In this document: piece by piece, positions 8,378 through 16,767 of the stretch | Position numbering within the stretch: position 1 is the first letter of the stretch | Layout: each line of letters starts with the position of its first letter | Source of the DNA: an uncultured Opitutia bacterium | Lineage (GTDB): Bacteria; Verrucomicrobiota; Verrucomicrobiia; Opitutales; Opitutaceae | Direction: 5' to 3' | Length of the DNA: 57,770 nt | Assembly (NCBI GenBank): GCA_903825285.1 | Contig: CAIJZY010000021.1 | Location: forward strand, 1 to 57,770 | Made by a program: the position numbers and the translations under genes | The notes under the pieces: model-generated | The model's input: only the letters and a program-made list of their open reading frames with translations | The model's database searches: none | Told to the model about the DNA's origin: nothing

Positions 8378-9795
8378 AAACACTACCGCTGTATTTGGGA
8401 GGGAAATGGGCGACATCCACCACCACCCTCCAGGTCCACAATCCCGCCAACGGTCATGCCATCGGCGAAGTCTGCACCGTGGGCCGGCCCGTGGTGGCGC
8501 AAGCCCTCGCCGACGCGCACGCGGCACTGGCTGGCTGGCGCGCCTTGACGGGCAAGGAACGAGGCGACCGCCTCCGGGCGGTGGCTGATCACCTCGTGCG
8601 CCGCCGCGACGAGGTCGCTCGGACAATCACGCTGGAAAACGGCAAACCCCTGGCGCAAAGCCTCGGGGAAGTGGCCATGTCGGTCGACCACCTGCTGTGG
8701 TTTGCCGAAGAGGCCCGAAGGGCCTACGGCCGCATCGTCCCGGCCCAAGCGGCGGGTAAACGCCACCTCGTGGTGAAGACGCCCATCGGGGTTGTGGCCG
8801 CCATCAGTCCATGGAACTTTCCATTGGTGCTGGCGGTGCGCAAGATCGCGCCGGCGCTGGCCGCCGGCTGTCCGGTGGTATTAAAGCCGGCCAGCGCCAC
8901 TCCGCTGTGCGCCCTCCTGTTCGCGGAATGTGTCGAAGCCGCCGGGTTGCCGGCCGGTGTCTTCCAGGTCGTGCTGGGCCGCGCGTCGGAAATCGCCGCT
9001 GAATTTCTGGAAAACCGGCTCTGCCGCAAGATCACCTTCACGGGTTCCACCGAGGTGGGGCAGCTGCTGATCCGAGGCGCGGCCCCGGACATCAAGCCCC
9101 TGTCACTCGAGCTTGGAGGGCACGCGCCGGTCCTCATCTTTGCCGATGCCGACCTGGACCAGGCAGTGGAAACGGCCATGATCGCGAAATTCAGAAATTC
9201 GGGCCAGTCCTGCATCGCGGCCAACCGGATCTACGTGCAGCGGCCGATCTATGAGGAATTTCTGGTGCGTTTCGCGCAGAAGGCCCGTGAGTTGAAGGTT
9301 GGCGACGGGTTGGAGGCCGGCGTAAATGTCGGTCCCGTGATCAACCAGGAGGGGCTCGACAAGGCGCTGGCGCATATCGCCGATGCCAAGGCGCGCGGCG
9401 CCCGTTGCCTGTGCGGGGGCCGGCGCATGGACCGGCCGGGATGGTTCCTGGAGCCGACCGTATTGGCGGACGTCCCGGAGGCGGCCGCCTGCATGAGCGA
9501 GGAAACGTTCGCCCCCGTGGCCGCGGTTTGCTCCTTCGAGACTGAAGAGGAGGCCGTCACGCGGGCCAACGCCTCGCCGTTTGGCCTGAGCGCCTATGCC
9601 TGCACGCGGGACCTCGGCCGGACCTTCCGGTTGATCGAGAGCCTGGAGGCAGGGACGATTGGGATCAACGACGGCGCCCCGTCGACGAGCCAGTGTCCCT
9701 TCGGCGGGACCAAACATAGCGGGTGGGGACGAGAACTAGGCAACGAAGGGCTGGACGCATTTCTCGAAACCAAACATGCTTCGCTCGTTCTGTGA
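8374..9795 (+). CDS. Aldehyde dehydrogenase, candidate sulfolactaldehyde dehydrogenase
   Basis: The 473-residue protein is a canonical NAD(P)-dependent aldehyde dehydrogenase, closest in feel to succinate-semialdehyde dehydrogenases. N148 (SPWNFP), E246 (LELGG) and the nucleophile C280 (GQSC) are all present. Its ATG overlaps the transaldolase stop, so translation is coupled. In sulfoglycolysis an enzyme of this type (SlaB, GabD or SftD class) oxidises 3-sulfolactaldehyde to 3-sulfolactate, and that role fits here. It ends in a GTGA overlap with the regulator gene. Substrate specificity is inferred from context only. Confidence 0.8.
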   Translation: MKTLPLYLGGKWATSTTTLQVHNPANGHAIGEVCTVGRPVVAQALADAHAALAGWRALTGKERGDRLRAVADHLVRRRDEVARTITLENGKPLAQSLGEVAMSVDHLLWFAEEARRAYGRIVPAQAAGKRHLVVKTPIGVVAAISPWNFPLVLAVRKIAPALAAGCPVVLKPASATPLCALLFAECVEAAGLPAGVFQVVLGRASEIAAEFLENRLCRKITFTGSTEVGQLLIRGAAPDIKPLSLELGGHAPVLIFADADLDQAVETAMIAKFRNSGQSCIAANRIYVQRPIYEEFLVRFAQKARELKVGDGLEAGVNVGPVINQEGLDKALAHIADAKARGARCLCGGRRMDRPGWFLEPTVLADVPEAAACMSEETFAPVAAVCSFETEEEAVTRANASPFGLSAYACTRDLGRTFRLIESLEAGTIGINDGAPSTSQCPFGGTKHSGWGRELGNEGLDAFLETKHASLVL

Positions 9796-11096
9796 GACGA
9801 TCCGCATTTCAAACCACCCATCTGGCATCGGACATCCTCAAGCGGGTACGCGCTTGCGGGGGCATTTCACGCGTGGATTTGGCGCGGGACTTGGGCTTGG
9901 CTCCGTCCACGGCCGGCATCTATGTCGAACGACTCATCACCCGGGGATTCCTGCTTGAGACCGAGGAAACCACGGGTGACGCCGGCCGTCCCCCGCGAAT
10001 CCTGCGGACGAATCCAGAGGGCGGAGAGTTCATCGGGGTCGATTTTGAAGCCCGGAACATCATGGCCGTGGCTGTGGATTTTTCCGACCGGCCGCTGCGG
10101 AATTCCCACAAGCTGATTGAGGCCGATGAGACCGTGGAGCAGGTCATCGCCAAGATTGCGGACGCGATCGAGGAAGTGCTGCCGGGGGCGAATCGGCGGA
10201 ACCTGGCCATCGGGGTGGGCGTTCCCGGCATTGTTGATTCGGGCAAGGGCGTGGCGGTGCACTACAAGTACATTCGCAAATGGGACAATGTGCCGCTGGC
10301 CAAGATCCTGTCGGAGCGATTTGACGTCCCGGTGTTTTTGGAAAACAACGCCCGTTCCATGGCCTTGGCCGAGCTTTGGTTTGGCCAGGGCAAGGGACAC
10401 GATGACTTTCTCTGCATCGGAATCCGGAGCGGCATCGGGGCTGGCATGGTCCTGAATGGCCGCGTTTATTCCGGCGCCCACCATGCGGCGGGGGAATTGG
10501 GGCGCTGGCGCTATCTGGCTATGTCCGCCCCCGCGGCACCTTGGTTTGCGCCGATGACGGGCGATGGCGACGCGGACGGACCGGAGTTGGAGGAAATCGC
10601 CTCGGTCCGGGCGGTGCAGCGCGCGCTGCAAAATGCCGTGGCGAAGGGGAAAAAGACGGTGCTGGCTGGCAGCAAGTCGCATATTTCGGTGACGGACATC
10701 GTCAACGCCTGCCAACAACGGGATGCATTAACGATTCGGGTGGTCAGCGAGTCCGCAGGGGCGCTCGGCTGGGCCATCGGTCAGCTTTCCCTCGCCGTGG
10801 ATCCGGGCAAGATCGTCCTGGCGGGACCGCTGACCGCGTTGGGCGAGGTTTTCCTCCAGCCGCTGCGCGCCCGGGTCGATCGATTGCTGCGCCTCTCCGG
10901 CTCGCGTTCACCCGAAATCGTGAATTCCACGATGGGTGAGTACAGTGGCGCGCTGGGCGCCGCAGCGCTGGCGTTGCACGAGTGGAAACCGGTACTGGGT
11001 GGGCGTGGGCGCGAGTCGGAAGCGGAAGGCCCGCCAACTCCCAAGGGGCGCAAGACCCGGGACGCGAAGGGCAAACCAAGTGGGAAGCTGACCTGA
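9792..11096 (+). CDS. ROK-family transcriptional regulator, likely pathway repressor
   Basis: I chose a GTG start at 9792 that overlaps the dehydrogenase stop as GTGA; an ATG 69 bases upstream would lie deep inside the previous gene. The protein begins with a winged-helix domain (ISRVDLARDLGLAPSTAGIYVERLITRGFL) and continues with a ROK sugar-kinase-like fold, including GVGVPGIVDSG and NNARSMALAE. The usual ROK zinc motif (HxxGExGH followed by CxCGxxGCxE) is degenerate: AGELGRWRY remains but the cysteines are gone. It is therefore probably a sensor and not a kinase. As last gene of the operon it is the best candidate to bind the shared TTTCG-N4-CGAAA sites. A Lys/Arg-rich tail follows. Confidence 0.75.
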   Translation: MRRSAFQTTHLASDILKRVRACGGISRVDLARDLGLAPSTAGIYVERLITRGFLLETEETTGDAGRPPRILRTNPEGGEFIGVDFEARNIMAVAVDFSDRPLRNSHKLIEADETVEQVIAKIADAIEEVLPGANRRNLAIGVGVPGIVDSGKGVAVHYKYIRKWDNVPLAKILSERFDVPVFLENNARSMALAELWFGQGKGHDDFLCIGIRSGIGAGMVLNGRVYSGAHHAAGELGRWRYLAMSAPAAPWFAPMTGDGDADGPELEEIASVRAVQRALQNAVAKGKKTVLAGSKSHISVTDIVNACQQRDALTIRVVSESAGALGWAIGQLSLAVDPGKIVLAGPLTALGEVFLQPLRARVDRLLRLSGSRSPEIVNSTMGEYSGALGAAALALHEWKPVLGGRGRESEAEGPPTPKGRKTRDAKGKPSGKLT

Positions 11097-11142
11097 CCAG
11101 GCGGCGGGTTGCCGGCGGCACGCGCGATCAATCGGGAACGGC

Positions 11143-12747
11143 TTACTTTGCCCCTTTCCTTTGCGCGGATGGGTGATGACTGGCCGGATCGCTGAACACG
11201 TAGCCGCGGGCGAGGGCGGTGTAGTCTGCAATCTGCCGGGCCTGCCACGCTTGATCGCGCCCGAGTTCGGCTGCGGCCAGCCGCGCGACGAGCGGCGCGG
11301 TCTCGATCGACGCACGGGCATTGAGGATCAAGGCCCGGGTGCGCCGCACCAGCACGTCCTCCACCGTCCGTGCCATCTCGTTCCGCAGCTGCCAGACGAC
11401 TTCACCTTGTTGGTAGGGCAGGTCCGGGTGCAGCTTTTGCTCCAATCCGGGAGTGGCTTTGATCAGTTCCGACACGCGCACGGCGTCGGAGCCATAGGGA
11501 GCAAGGTTCTTTTCGGAGATTTCAGCCTGGGTCCACCCATGCACGTGCATGTTCTCGGTGTGACAGCGGGTGCTCTCCAGCCCAGCGACCGTTTCGGCCT
11601 GGTCGATCACATCCTCGGCCATCTTCCGGTAAGTCGTCCACTTTCCACCCGTGATCGTGATCAGGCCGCTTTGGCTGATGAGGATCGTGTGATCGCGCGA
11701 CAGCGCGGCGGTATTGCTGCCTTCGCCGGACTTCACCAGCGGACGTAGGCCCGCAAAGATGCTGAGCACATCACTGTCCGATGGATCCATGGCCAGGTAG
11801 CGACGGGCATGGGACATCACAAATTCCCGCTCCTCGTCCAGCGCGCGGGGTTCGACCGAAGCTTCTGCCATCGGGGTATCCGTCGTGCCGACGACGACGC
11901 AGTCGTGCCATGGCACCGCAAACAACACCCGCCCGTCGGCCGTCTTCGGCACCATGATCGCGGTGGTGCCAGGAAGGAAACGCTTGGGTAGCACAAGGTG
12001 AATTCCCTGGCTGACCGAGATCAGTTGCCGCCCGGCCGGCTCGTCCAGCTGGCGCAGATTATCGACAAACACGCCGGTCGCGTTGACCACCGCCCGGGCC
12101 CGAATGGTGAATTCCTCGCCGGACTCCTCGTCCCGGACCAAGACTCCGGCAACGATGTTGCTCTCCTTGAGAAGGCCGACGCAGCGGCAGTAGTTCAGCA
12201 TCGCGGCGCCGAGATCGTCGGCGGTTTGGGCGAGGTTGATCGCGAGTCGCGCGTCATCGAACTGGCCGTCGTGATAGACGACGCCACCCGTGAGATTCTC
12301 GGTCTCGACGGTCGGGATGAGCTCGAGCGTCTCGGCCAGGCTCAGATTGCGCGACGGTTTGAGCCCGAGCCGGCCGGCCAGCTGGTCGTAGACCTTCATG
12401 CCGACGCCGTAGAACGGACCCTCCCACCATTTGTAGCTGGGAATGACGAAAGCGAGGTCATGGACGAGATGCGGGGCGTTTTGCGCGAGCCGGCCCCGTT
12501 CGCGCAGCGCCTCGAGCACCAGCGAAATATTGCCTTGGCGCAGGTAGCGCACGCCGCCGTGAACGAGCTTCGTCGAACGGCTGGAAGTCCCCTGGGCGAA
12601 ATCCTGTTGTTCAATCAGCGCGACCCGGTGGCCCCGCGCGGCCGCGTCAACCGCCGCCCCCAGGCCGGTGGCGCCGCCACCCACGATGAGGATGTCAAAG
12701 GGCTCGGTGGCCGAGCGGATACGGTCAAGGGCAGTGGTCCGGTTCAT
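11143..12747 (-). CDS. glpD: Glycerol-3-phosphate dehydrogenase (FAD, quinone-linked)
   Basis: The 534-residue protein has the FAD-binding start FDILIVGGGATGLGAAVDAAARG, the GlpD signature SSRSTKLVHGGVRYL and the conserved ITGGKWTTYRKMAED segment, at the full length of the family. It oxidises glycerol-3-phosphate to dihydroxyacetone phosphate at the inner face of the membrane and feeds electrons to quinone. It is third in the - strand operon after the sulfoquinovosidase and glycerol kinase, so its natural substrate here is glycerol released from sulfoquinovosyl glycerol. Its quinol could supply the DsrMKJOP complex; that link is inference. Confidence 0.92.
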   Translation of the reverse strand: MNRTTALDRIRSATEPFDILIVGGGATGLGAAVDAAARGHRVALIEQQDFAQGTSSRSTKLVHGGVRYLRQGNISLVLEALRERGRLAQNAPHLVHDLAFVIPSYKWWEGPFYGVGMKVYDQLAGRLGLKPSRNLSLAETLELIPTVETENLTGGVVYHDGQFDDARLAINLAQTADDLGAAMLNYCRCVGLLKESNIVAGVLVRDEESGEEFTIRARAVVNATGVFVDNLRQLDEPAGRQLISVSQGIHLVLPKRFLPGTTAIMVPKTADGRVLFAVPWHDCVVVGTTDTPMAEASVEPRALDEEREFVMSHARRYLAMDPSDSDVLSIFAGLRPLVKSGEGSNTAALSRDHTILISQSGLITITGGKWTTYRKMAEDVIDQAETVAGLESTRCHTENMHVHGWTQAEISEKNLAPYGSDAVRVSELIKATPGLEQKLHPDLPYQQGEVVWQLRNEMARTVEDVLVRRTRALILNARASIETAPLVARLAAAELGRDQAWQARQIADYTALARGYVFSDPASHHPSAQRKGAK

Positions 12748-12827
12748 GGTAGAGGTTTAAGATGGGTTGGCCGGTTTTGGCGGGAAGTGGCGGGAGGCCT
12801 TGGGCGCGGGGTGGTTTGATTTGGCGG

Positions 12828-14333
12828 TTATTCGCCCGGGCGGGCCCAATCGCGCGCGCGCTCGAGCGCCCGGCGCCAGGTGGCCAAGCGGGCGGCGCGC
12901 TCCGACGCGGTGATGGCCGGCTCGAACCGGCGGGCGGCGCGCCACTGCTGGGAAATCTCATTCTGATCCGACCAGAAACCGACTCCGAGCCCGGCGAGGT
13001 AGGCCACACCCAGCGCGGTGGTTTCGGTTACCTGCGGTCGGACCACGGGTTTGCCCAGGAGATCGGCCTGGATTTGCATCAACAAATCAGAACGGGACGC
13101 CCCGCCATCGACGCGCAACTCGCTCACGGCAAAGCCCGCGTCCGACTCCATCGCCCCCAACACATCGACCGTCTGCAGTGCGATGGCATCCAGCGCCGCC
13201 CGCGCGATGTGCGCGCGGGTCGTGCCCCGGGTCATGCCCAGCAAGCTGCCGCGGGCGTAGGGATCCCAGTGCGGCGCCCCCAGACCGGTGAACGCCGGCA
13301 CCAGGATCACGCCCTCGCTGCTGGCGCACCCCGCCGCGAGCGTTTCGATTTCCCCGGCGGAGGCGATGAAGCCGAGGCCGTCGCGCAACCATTGGATGAT
13401 CGCGCCGCCCATGAAGACGGAGCCTTCCAGCGCGTAGGTCGTCGCGCCCCCGAGTTGCCAGCCGACGGTGGACAGCAGGCGGTTATGGGACGCGATCGGT
13501 CGCGCGCCCGTGTTCATCAGAAGAAACAGACCGGTGCCGTAGGTGTTTTTTGCCATTCCCGTCTGCAGGCAGGCCTGCCCGAAGGTCGCGGCCTGCTGGT
13601 CGCCGGCGATGCCGCTGATCGGCACACTCGTGCCGAACCAGGCAGGATCGGTTTTGGCCACGACCCCGCTCGACGGCACGATTTCCGGCAGTACGGCTCG
13701 CGGGATCCCGAACAGGCTGAGCAGCTCGTCGTCCCACGCCAGCGTGTGGATGTTCATCAGCGACGTGCGGGAGGCGTTCGAGACATCCGTCACGTGCCGG
13801 CGGCCGCTGCTCAACTGCCAGACCAGCCAGCTGTCGATCGTGCCGAATGCGAGTTCGCCGTGTTCGGCGCGAAGGCGGGCTCCCGGCACGTGATCGAGCA
13901 GCCACGCGAGCTTCGTCGCCGAGAAATAGGGGTCAATCAGGAGGCCGGTCTTGTCTTGAATCCGCGGGCCAAATCCCTTGGCCGTCAGTTCTCCGCACGC
14001 TTCGGCCGTGCGACGATCCTGCCACACGAGGGCCGGGTGGACCGGAGCGCCGGTCGACCGCTCCCACAGCACCGCAGTTTCACGCTGGTTGGTGATTCCG
14101 ATGGCAGCCACCTCGGCGATGTTGGCCTGGGCTTGACGGATCACCGCATGGGCTACGGCCAGCTGCGACTGCCAGATCTCGCCCGGATCGTGCTCCACCC
14201 AGCCGGGATGGGGAAAATGCTGGGCGTGCTCATGCTGCGCCATCGCCACCGGCGTGCCCTCGCGGTCGAACAGGACCGCGCGGGAACTGGTGGTCCCCTG
14301 GTCCAAGGCGAGAATGTAGCGCTTGGCCTTCAT
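12828..14333 (-). CDS. glpK: Glycerol kinase
   Basis: The 501-residue FGGY-family kinase has the hallmark [18 protein letters not shown] start, [12 protein letters not shown], the [10 protein letters not shown] segment and the FGGY-type [20 protein letters not shown] and [14 protein letters not shown] regions. It phosphorylates glycerol with ATP. It lies 24 bases after the sulfoquinovosidase stop and 80 bases before glpD, on the same strand. No MIP-type glycerol facilitator is seen nearby, consistent with glycerol being released inside the cell, or with a facilitator elsewhere. Confidence 0.93.
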   Translation of the reverse strand: MKAKRYILALDQGTTSSRAVLFDREGTPVAMAQHEHAQHFPHPGWVEHDPGEIWQSQLAVAHAVIRQAQANIAEVAAIGITNQRETAVLWERSTGAPVHPALVWQDRRTAEACGELTAKGFGPRIQDKTGLLIDPYFSATKLAWLLDHVPGARLRAEHGELAFGTIDSWLVWQLSSGRRHVTDVSNASRTSLMNIHTLAWDDELLSLFGIPRAVLPEIVPSSGVVAKTDPAWFGTSVPISGIAGDQQAATFGQACLQTGMAKNTYGTGLFLLMNTGARPIASHNRLLSTVGWQLGGATTYALEGSVFMGGAIIQWLRDGLGFIASAGEIETLAAGCASSEGVILVPAFTGLGAPHWDPYARGSLLGMTRGTTRAHIARAALDAIALQTVDVLGAMESDAGFAVSELRVDGGASRSDLLMQIQADLLGKPVVRPQVTETTALGVAYLAGLGVGFWSDQNEISQQWRAARRFEPAITASERAARLATWRRALERARDWARPGE

Positions 14334-14357
14334 GTGCGGTGGATCCTCATGGTTGGA

Positions 14358-16376
14358 TCAAGCTTTCGCCAAGGCGAGTAATTGGGCCTGCATCGCGCAG
14401 CCCTGGCGCACGAACACGGGTGGTTGACCCAAGGGCGCCGCCACCGTCACGCGTGCACCGCCGTCGAATTCCCTCCCGGTCCACAAATGGATCCAGCGGG
14501 CCCCCGCCGGGAGGTAGGGCTCCCAGGAGTCGCGTCCCGCAGCGTGCACCGGCGCGACGAGCAAGTCGGCGCCGTAAAGGTATTCGTCCTGAATCGTGTA
14601 GGCCTGTGGGTCGTCCTCGAAATGCAGGAAGAGCGGACGCTGCAGAGGCAAACCTTGGGTGGCCGCCTGTTCCGCGAGCTTCCGGACATATGGGACCAGG
14701 GCGATGTAGATGCGCGTCATTCGCGCGAAATGCGCCAGTACGCCGTCGTCCTGCCAGAACTGAAAATTTTCGTCGGGCCGGTTGCCCTCGTGAGTGCGCA
14801 TGACCGGCGTGAAGGCGGCCATTTCGGCCCAGCGCTGAAAAAGTTCCGGGGTGCGCCGGTTTCCGAACAGGCTCGTGTAGCCGCCAATGTCGCTGTGATG
14901 GTATGCATTGCCAAGCAAACCCGACGAAAGCGCGCCGCAGATGACCGTCTGAAGCCCATCGTGGCGGGTGAAGTCCACGGACTGGTCGCCCGCCCAAAGG
15001 AGCGGGCAATGCGCTTGGATGCCGGTGTACCCGGCGCGCATGAAAAAGAGCACGTCGCCCTTTCGACCGGCTTCTGCGACCGCGTCGGCGTTGACCTTGG
15101 CCCACATCGTGGGCCAGGCGTTATGCATTAACATGGGGTCGGCGCCGCTTGCGAGTTTGACATCGGTCGGCAGGTATTCGCCGAAATCGGCCATCCAGCC
15201 ATCCAGACCGGCGTCAATCATCTCCTGCCGGATGACCCGGCGCCCATACCACCGGGCGGCCTCGGGGTTGGTGAAATCGACCACGCCGCAGCCGAATTCG
15301 CCAAAATCCACGATGTACTCACCGCCGCTTGCGTCGGTGGCCAAATAGCCTGCCGCCTGCGCCTCCTTGTAGATCACGCCGTCGCTGCACAGATAGGGCG
15401 TTGCGTAGCCAAGAAAACGGACACCGCGCGCATTGAGCGAGGCAACCCAGGTGCGCGCGTTCGGGTAGCGCCGTTCATTCCAGTGCCAGTCCCAAAACAG
15501 GCGATTGCCAAAGGAAGTCTTGCGGAGGCCCACCCAGTCCTCGCACCAAAGCGCGGAGACTTTGACGCCGTGTTCGCGGCTGAGCGCCAGGATGCGTTCC
15601 GCATGTTCGGGACCGTTTTTCAGCCCGAGGATCGCCCCCTTGAACACCCAATCGGGAAGAGCAGGCTGCCGGCCAAACCGATTGGAAATGCGCTCGATCA
15701 GGCCGATGAAACTCTTGGCCGTGAACAATTCGATCCGAGCGGGCACCGCCCAGAACTGGAGCTCGTGGAAATGCGGGTGGCGAAAATCAAAGTCGGCATA
15801 CGCCGTCGTCTCGGCATGCAGGCAATAGCGGTGGGAGGAAACGAAGGTCGGCTGCGGGTAGTTGGTTGTGTAATAGTCGCCACCGGCTTTCCCGGTCGTG
15901 TCCGCCTGCCATGTGAGGTAGGTGGTTTTATCGCGACCAACGCCCGGTTCTGAAGTCCACAGCGGGAAGTGTCGGCCGCGCAGATCGAAATAGGACATCT
16001 GTTCCCCGCCTCCCCACACGTGCTCATCGGGTTGTGCCATGACCCGCCACCACAAACGGTTGATGGACCCTGCCGCTTGGGAAAATTCGATGACTGCCCC
16101 CGAGGCGTCGGCCCGCACGGTAAGGACCAGTTCCGCCTCCACGTGTGCGGTTCGGGCCAGCGACACGCGCACCCCGCCTGCAGTCACCTCAACCCGGGCG
16201 TGCCGCAACGGCACCCGTTCCTCCACGTAGTCGGCAAATTCAAAGTTCCCATGGTGCATCTTGACCGACGCAATCCCGGACCCGACGAAACAGCACGGGG
16301 TGCTGGGAGTATGCTCGATGAGCGACCGTCCTTCATGGCGCAGAGCCCAAGTTGCCTGGTCAAAAACAAATTCCAT
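14358..16376 (-). CDS. yihQ: GH31 sulfoquinovosidase
   Basis: The 672-residue glycoside hydrolase matches E. coli YihQ in length and active site. R292 and W295 in GNRLFW correspond to the sulfonate-binding R301/W304 pair, Y500 in DIGGY to Y508, D397 in WMADFGEY to the nucleophile D405, and D464 in WAGDQ to the acid/base D472. It should cleave alpha-sulfoquinovosides such as sulfoquinovosyl glycerol to SQ and the aglycone. No signal peptide is visible (MEFVFDQATW start), so it acts in the cytoplasm. It leads an operon with glpK and glpD, and a copy of the shared operator lies about 170 bases upstream. Confidence 0.93.
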   Translation of the reverse strand: MEFVFDQATWALRHEGRSLIEHTPSTPCCFVGSGIASVKMHHGNFEFADYVEERVPLRHARVEVTAGGVRVSLARTAHVEAELVLTVRADASGAVIEFSQAAGSINRLWWRVMAQPDEHVWGGGEQMSYFDLRGRHFPLWTSEPGVGRDKTTYLTWQADTTGKAGGDYYTTNYPQPTFVSSHRYCLHAETTAYADFDFRHPHFHELQFWAVPARIELFTAKSFIGLIERISNRFGRQPALPDWVFKGAILGLKNGPEHAERILALSREHGVKVSALWCEDWVGLRKTSFGNRLFWDWHWNERRYPNARTWVASLNARGVRFLGYATPYLCSDGVIYKEAQAAGYLATDASGGEYIVDFGEFGCGVVDFTNPEAARWYGRRVIRQEMIDAGLDGWMADFGEYLPTDVKLASGADPMLMHNAWPTMWAKVNADAVAEAGRKGDVLFFMRAGYTGIQAHCPLLWAGDQSVDFTRHDGLQTVICGALSSGLLGNAYHHSDIGGYTSLFGNRRTPELFQRWAEMAAFTPVMRTHEGNRPDENFQFWQDDGVLAHFARMTRIYIALVPYVRKLAEQAATQGLPLQRPLFLHFEDDPQAYTIQDEYLYGADLLVAPVHAAGRDSWEPYLPAGARWIHLWTGREFDGGARVTVAAPLGQPPVFVRQGCAMQAQLLALAKA

Positions 16377-16543
16377 GGCGGTCTAGTTTGGTGGGGCCGG
16401 ACTGGGAGAGGGCGGGCGGGAGAGACCTTGGGAAAAATTGGAGGGACCACGCAAATCTTGCATCGAGCTTGGCTCGACGCGAATCCGCAGAGTGGAAGGG
16501 TAAGGCATCGGTAGACCGCCGTAACGTTAAGGCCGGGAGAATA

Positions 16544-16557
16544 ATTCGCTTTCAAAA
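16544..16557 (-). promoter_or_regulatory. Operator copy upstream of the sulfoquinovosidase operon
   Basis: On the + strand this reads ATTCG-CTTT-CAAAA; on the - strand TTTTG-AAAG-CGAAT, which shares AAAGCGAA with the TonB and cobA copies. It lies 168 bases before the yihQ start, toward which the better half is oriented. It is an imperfect match to TTTCG-N4-CGAAA. Confidence 0.5.
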
Positions 16558-16607
16558 GATCGATAGGGCTGGGGCCTGTCAATTGCCGATTAGGCGTGAT
16601 GCCAGGG

Positions 16608-16628
16608 AAACGCGGGGCTCTCGCGTTT
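16608..16628 (+). other. Perfect 7-bp hairpin in the TonB leader region
   Basis: AAACGCG (16608-16614) and CGCGTTT (16622-16628) form a perfect stem around the loop GGGCTCT. It is immediately followed by a terminator-like hairpin, so the pair may be a folded leader or small RNA. Confidence 0.4.
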
Positions 16629-16642
16629 GCCGCCGCTCCCGG

Positions 16643-16672
16643 GCGGCCCGTGGGAAGGGCCGCTCTTGTTTT
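16643..16672 (+). terminator. Rho-independent-type terminator ahead of the TonB gene
   Basis: GCGGCCC (16643-16649) pairs perfectly with GGGCCGC (16657-16663) around a 7-base loop, followed by TCTTGTTTT. It sits 95 bases upstream of the TonB receptor start with no gene before it on this strand. It could therefore end a short transcript starting in the gap, or act as an attenuator. Confidence 0.5.
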
Positions 16673-16720
16673 CCATAAATTTGCCTTGTGCTTTTATGAC
16701 AACCGGGTCACAGATAGTTA

Positions 16721-16734
16721 ATTCGAAAGCGAAA
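16721..16734 (+). promoter_or_regulatory. Operator copy upstream of the TonB receptor gene
   Basis: ATTCG-AAAG-CGAAA matches the shared near-palindrome in all but the first base and lies 34 bases before the start codon. An adjacent AAACGTTT (16736-16743), itself a palindrome, could be part of an extended site. Confidence 0.6.
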
Positions 16735-16767
16735 GAAACGTTTTCACCCTAACCCCACCCAACAAAC

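Larger units (their letters stand above)
16377..16767. other. Divergent control region between sulfoquinovosidase and TonB genes
   Basis: The 391-base gap holds no convincing gene. It contains two copies of the shared operator (16544-16557 and 16721-16734), two consecutive hairpins (16608-16628 and 16643-16663) and a T-rich run, described separately. The two operators are 177 bases apart, a distance that would allow looping. Confidence 0.7.
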
